Origin: Hyphomonadaceae bacterium
GTDB taxonomy: Bacteria > Pseudomonadota > Alphaproteobacteria > Caulobacterales > Aquidulcibacteraceae
Length of the DNA: 33,772 bases
Assembly: GCA_021731815.1 (NCBI GenBank)
Contig: JAKFWO010000047.1
Location: forward strand, 1-33,772
Direction: 5' to 3'
This document shows positions 33,534 to 33,772 of this stretch, piece after piece; positions within the stretch are counted from its first letter, which is position 1; each line of letters starts with the position of its first letter. The notes beneath the pieces were generated by a model, which ran no database searches, had not been told where the DNA came from, and saw nothing but the letters and a program-made list of their open reading frames with translations. Position numbers and translations under genes: made by a program.

Positions 33534-33772
33534 ATGCGCAGCAGATTATTTGCCGTGGCAGCTATCACTGCTTTGCTGTCATCCGCCCCGATGGTCGCTT
33601 CGGGTCAGGCTGCGGACAAGAACACGGATGACGGCGCTGCCGACAAGACCACACAGAACCTCGAAGCCCGGATCAGGCTGCTCGAAGCCGCATTGCAGGA
33701 GCTGAAAGCCGAACTATCGGAAATCAAGGCCGCCGACCGTCTGGTCACCATCCCCGCCACCGCCTCCGCCAC
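33534..33772 (+). CDS. Exported coiled-coil protein, probable porin N-terminus (partial)
   Basis: Only the first 79 residues are present and the frame is open at the window edge. A signal peptide (M-R-S-R-L-F-A-V-A-A-I-T-A-L-L-S-S-A..., likely cleaved after A-S-G-Q-A near residue 26) is followed by a polar linker. Residues 42-66 (L-E-A-R-I-R-L-L-E-A-A-L-Q-E-L-K) form a clear heptad coiled coil. This arrangement is typical of trimeric outer-membrane porins of the DcaP or phosphate-selective (OprO/P) type, whose short N-terminal coiled coil precedes the barrel. The barrel itself is out of view, so the porin call is an inference. The strong ribosome-binding site suggests high expression, as expected for a porin. 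Confidence 0.68.
   Translation, partial: MRSRLFAVAAITALLSSAPMVASGQAADKNTDDGAADKTTQNLEARIRLLEAALQELKAELSEIKAADRLVTIPATASA

Overview
The window looks like chromosomal DNA from a high-GC alphaproteobacterium. The evidence is a DUF2336 protein, a MoxR-DUF58-DUF4159 operon, a liuC-liuD pair, and intergenic palindromes with an ACCGGACTCCACTTTTT core like those common in Rhizobiales and relatives. I cannot fix the order or genus. No tRNA, rRNA, insertion sequence, phage gene or CRISPR array was seen.

Layout, left to right. (1) 1-5740: a truncated proline-rich lipoprotein gene, rlmJ (23S rRNA methyltransferase), an M48 metalloprotease with an RR-type lipoprotein signal, thrC and a DUF2336 protein. 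(2) 5747-10343, minus strand: purH, then liuC and liuD (leucine catabolism; liuA, liuB and liuE are not here). (3) 10633-16253, plus strand: deoA and nupC (nucleoside uptake and phosphorolysis), a YbgC-type thioesterase, msrB, then fabD and fabG without acpP. (4) 16273-23202, minus strand: a tightly overlapping four-gene operon, moxR - DUF58 - DUF4159/BatA-like - VWA/amidotransferase-like membrane protein. (5) 23376-27431, minus strand: a secreted TPR-like protein, a one-TM coiled-coil protein, a TerB-family protein and a six-TM voltage-gated-type ion channel with an unusual aspartate-rich filter. Facing away from it at 27642-29604 are a two-TM protein and a one-TM TPR-like protein. (6) 29736-32639: polA. 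(7) 32640-33772: a gene-poor stretch with tandem and palindromic repeats, then the start of an exported coiled-coil protein, probably a porin, cut by the window edge.

The most interesting part is 16273-29604. Eight co-directional genes combine a channel, TerB, MoxR, DUF58 and two large VWA-type membrane proteins, with two more membrane genes diverging from them. Together they could form one envelope stress or ion-response module; this is inferred from gene order and domain content, not shown. The second notable signal is a composite intergenic palindrome of about 110 bp. It occurs in three full copies (one inverted) plus one rearranged copy, and two copies show a compensatory base-pair change in the stem. 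The third is four separate short tandem repeats with 12, 15, 16 and 18 bp units, two of them inside coding sequence.

Starts were chosen from ribosome-binding sites and family N-termini. Several were moved inward from the longest open frame: thrC, purH, fabG, the channel and others.
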